A program made the translations under genes and the position numbers. The notes under the pieces are model-generated. The model worked only from the letters and a program-made list of their open reading frames with translations, did not search any database and was not told where the DNA came from. DNA of 11,924 nucleotides from Chloromonas sp. AAM2 (taxonomy: Eukaryota; Chlorophyta; Chlorophyceae; Chlamydomonadales; Chlamydomonadaceae), in assembly GCA_004335635.1 (NCBI GenBank), contig QAXH01002537.1:1-11924 (forward strand). Direction: 5' to 3'. Positions 10,900 to 11,924 of the stretch are shown piece by piece; position 1 is the stretch's first letter; each line of letters opens with the position of its first letter.

Positions 10900-11924
10900 A
10901 GCAACATGGTGTTGCGCCTGGCCCATGGTCTGCCACGCCCATATCAGTAGGAGAGCCACATGCCTCCGGGCAGCTGGGGGCACACATGCTTATTATATGC
11001 TGCCACCCATTGTTGCAGTTCCCGCACTGGTGGTGGCCTGCGTGCCGCGTCCCCCGTCACCGCCTCCCTCTCCTCCCGTCACAAATCCGCGGCCGACCCC
11101 GGGGCGCTACCGGGCGGGTGGAGCGGGGAAAGCGAGGAAGAAGCGCTCCTTATTGCGCCCCCGGCTGGCACCAGCAATAAACAGCGCGAGGGCGGTAAAC
11201 TGAGGACAGACGGGCCGGGGCTGGCTGCAGCCCTCACAAGACTTGAAGCGCAGGTCAGTGCATGGCAAAGGACAATTTGTCGGGTGTGGTTCCATGCATG
11301 TACCATAATCTTGTCCACCCAGCTTAGAGCATTACATGGGTGTTCCGGCGTTTGAGGGTCGTCCACCCTTTATGGCTTGGTTGGGTGTGATACCATCATA
11401 TCATGTGCAAAGCTTTGTTGCTCCAGCATGCCAGAGGTTTGAGGGTCGCTATGCCCATGCAAATCCACAGCAACTCTGGGTTGTTCCTTGCCATGCAGCT
11501 ATCTGAGCTGGGCGGTCGCATGGGTCGTGTGGAGGGGTCGCTGGCCGGCATGGAGTGCATGCGGGAGGCATGGGAGGCGCAGCGGGCGGCGGAGGAATTC
11601 GCTAGGCAGATACGCAAACTGGAAGAGGTGGGTGGCCAGTGCGCTTTTGTAGCATGTTTTGCCGGTTTCCATGCTCGCCAGTTTTTTTCTGTGTACAGCG
11701 ATATCAAACCGTGTATGTGATGGCGTGACATGCATCATATAGATCGATCAAAAACGAAATAAAAGCCATGCAAACTGGGTGGGAGCAGTAGTCACCCCTG
11801 TGTATTATGAAGTGTGAGAATGCATGTAGGCATGTAGAAGACACTGCAAGAGAGCGCCTTGCATCAGATCACTGCTTTCATTTCAGTCAACTGCCCCGAC
11901 CGCGTGCAAGCCAGTTTGGGAGAA
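9363..11924 (+). CDS. Gene 2: Met-Gly-Cys coiled-coil protein, partial (at least 210 aa)
   Basis: Exons: 9363-9496, 10246-10341, 11019-11253, 11499-11627 and 11887 to the edge. All introns are GT-AG; phases are 2, 2, 0 and 0, and every join stays open. The ATG lies in AACATGGGC (A at -3, G at +4) with an in-frame TGA at 9336. The product begins MGCAASSQPQ: Gly2 with Cys3 and Ser6 is the standard pattern for N-myristoylation followed by palmitoylation, so membrane attachment is expected. Residues 50-75 form a leucine zipper, 78-155 a Ser/Gly/Ala linker with an acidic patch, and 148-198 a second charged coiled coil. I see no enzyme motif and do not recognise the family. An extra exon inside the large first two introns cannot be excluded, but phases already match without one. 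Confidence 0.7.
9874..9931 (+). repeat. 38-base direct repeat in gene 2 intron 1
   Basis: Twenty identical bases (starting ATGGGATGGGACTC) occur at 9874-9893 and 9912-9931. The interval between them is also similar in composition (TGGCATG twice). Confidence 0.85.
10041..10096 (+). repeat. GGTTCACTC repeats in gene 2 intron 1
   Basis: Four copies of GGTTCACTC start at 10041, 10052, 10063 and 10088; the last two extend to CCTGGTTCACTCACATGA-like 17-18-base matches. Confidence 0.85.
10246..10341 (+). CDS. Gene 2 exon 2, leucine zipper (residues 45-76)
   Basis: The acceptor CGCTCCGTGCAG|G and donor CCATG|GTGAGG bound 96 bases. The first base completes a Gly codon from exon 1, and the last two leave phase 2. 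Leu50, Leu57, Leu64 and Leu71 are spaced exactly seven apart, and Val54, Thr61, Asn68 and Leu75 fill the partner position, with Asn as in many dimeric zippers. The other two frames carry a stop or lack the heptad pattern. Confidence 0.78.
10342..11018 (+). other. Gene 2 intron 2
   Basis: 677 bases, GT-AG. Contains CCTGC/CCCGC-rich sequence at about 10741-10830 and the (AC)18 tract. No convincing exon. Confidence 0.55.
10863..10898. repeat. (AC)18 microsatellite, gene 2 intron 2
   Basis: Thirty-six bases of uninterrupted AC dinucleotides. It produces long spurious open frames on both strands. Confidence 0.95.
11019..11253 (+). CDS. Gene 2 exon 3, Ser/Gly-rich linker (residues 77-155)
   Basis: The acceptor CATTGTTGCAG|T and donor GCGCAG|GTCAGT bound 235 bases. 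The first base completes a Cys codon from exon 2; the exit is phase 0. Most of it is a Ser/Ala/Gly/Pro segment with an acidic-hydrophobic patch (SGESEEEALLIAPP) and a basic patch (NKQREGGKLR). The end (LAAALTRLEAQ) begins the next coiled coil. Confidence 0.72.
11499..11627 (+). CDS. Gene 2 exon 4, charged coiled coil (residues 156-198)
   Basis: The acceptor TTGCCATGCAG|CTA and donor GAAGAG|GTGGGT bound 129 bases, phase 0 at both ends. Joined to exon 3 it gives TRLEAQ-LSELGGRMGRVEG and continues to RAAEEFARQIRKLEE, an uninterrupted amphipathic helix rich in Glu, Arg and Ala. Confidence 0.8.
11887..11924 (+). CDS. Gene 2 exon 5, partial at the window edge
   Basis: A good acceptor (CTTTCATTTCAG|TCA) is followed by 38 bases with no stop in the expected phase, reading STAPTACKPVWE. 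A second open frame in the same bases (NCPDRVQASLGE) looks more helical, which would need an exon I have missed. Too short to judge further. Confidence 0.45.

Noticed and set aside
10759..10987. Cys-Val repeat proteins on the minus strand and Thr-His repeat proteins on the plus strand
   Set aside because: They are translations of the (AC)18 microsatellite.

Overview
The window looks like nuclear DNA of a green alga, most likely a chlamydomonadalean (Haematococcus or Chlamydomonas type). This rests on short coding blocks bounded by GT-AG introns of about 120-750 bases with GTGAG/GTAGG-type donors, GC-rich coding blocks rich in Ala, Gly and Gln, (AC)n and C-rich microsatellites, and several intronic minisatellites. 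The genus is an inference. There are no operons, bacterial-type ribosome binding sites, tRNA or rRNA genes, CRISPR arrays or transposons that I can recognise.

The window is best explained by two divergently transcribed, intron-rich genes that both encode coiled-coil proteins. Gene 1 is on the minus strand (start codon at 8679, first in-frame stop at 154-152). I reconstruct 16 exons and about 1009 residues. All 15 introns are GT-AG and every exon joins the next in a compatible phase (12 phase 0, two phase 1, one phase 2). The product has a Pro-rich N terminus, a long low-complexity Pro/Gly/Ala/Ser region, a Gly-Thr-rich linker, a run of coiled-coil exons, an acidic Ala/Glu/Asp segment, and a C-terminal tail with a TQT motif of the kind bound by dynein light chain LC8. 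I do not recognise its family.

Gene 2 is on the plus strand (start codon at 9363) and runs off the right edge. Four complete exons plus the start of a fifth encode a protein beginning Met-Gly-Cys, the classic signature for N-myristoylation plus palmitoylation. A four-leucine zipper, a Ser/Gly-rich linker and a second charged coiled coil follow. The likely picture is a membrane-anchored coiled-coil protein. Its family is also unrecognised.

The 683 bases between the two start codons form a divergent promoter region, with a TATA-like box 37 bases before the gene 2 ATG and a perfect 10-base inverted repeat with a 4-base loop.

The most unusual feature of the DNA is that four exon borders of gene 1 (exons 7, 9, 10 and 13) are each flanked in the adjoining intron by an imperfect tandem copy of the same border, with periods of about 81, 69, 108 and 87 bases. 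One pair is separated by degenerate telomere-like TTTAGGG repeats. The copies carry intact-looking splice signals; those checked (exons 7, 9 and 10) lead to in-frame stops. The left edge is a 14-base minisatellite, and intron 11 holds a roughly 290-base minisatellite that runs up to the splice donor. Whether the two genes work together, for example at a basal body or cilium, is only a hypothesis from the shared coiled-coil character, the acylation signal and the LC8-type motif.
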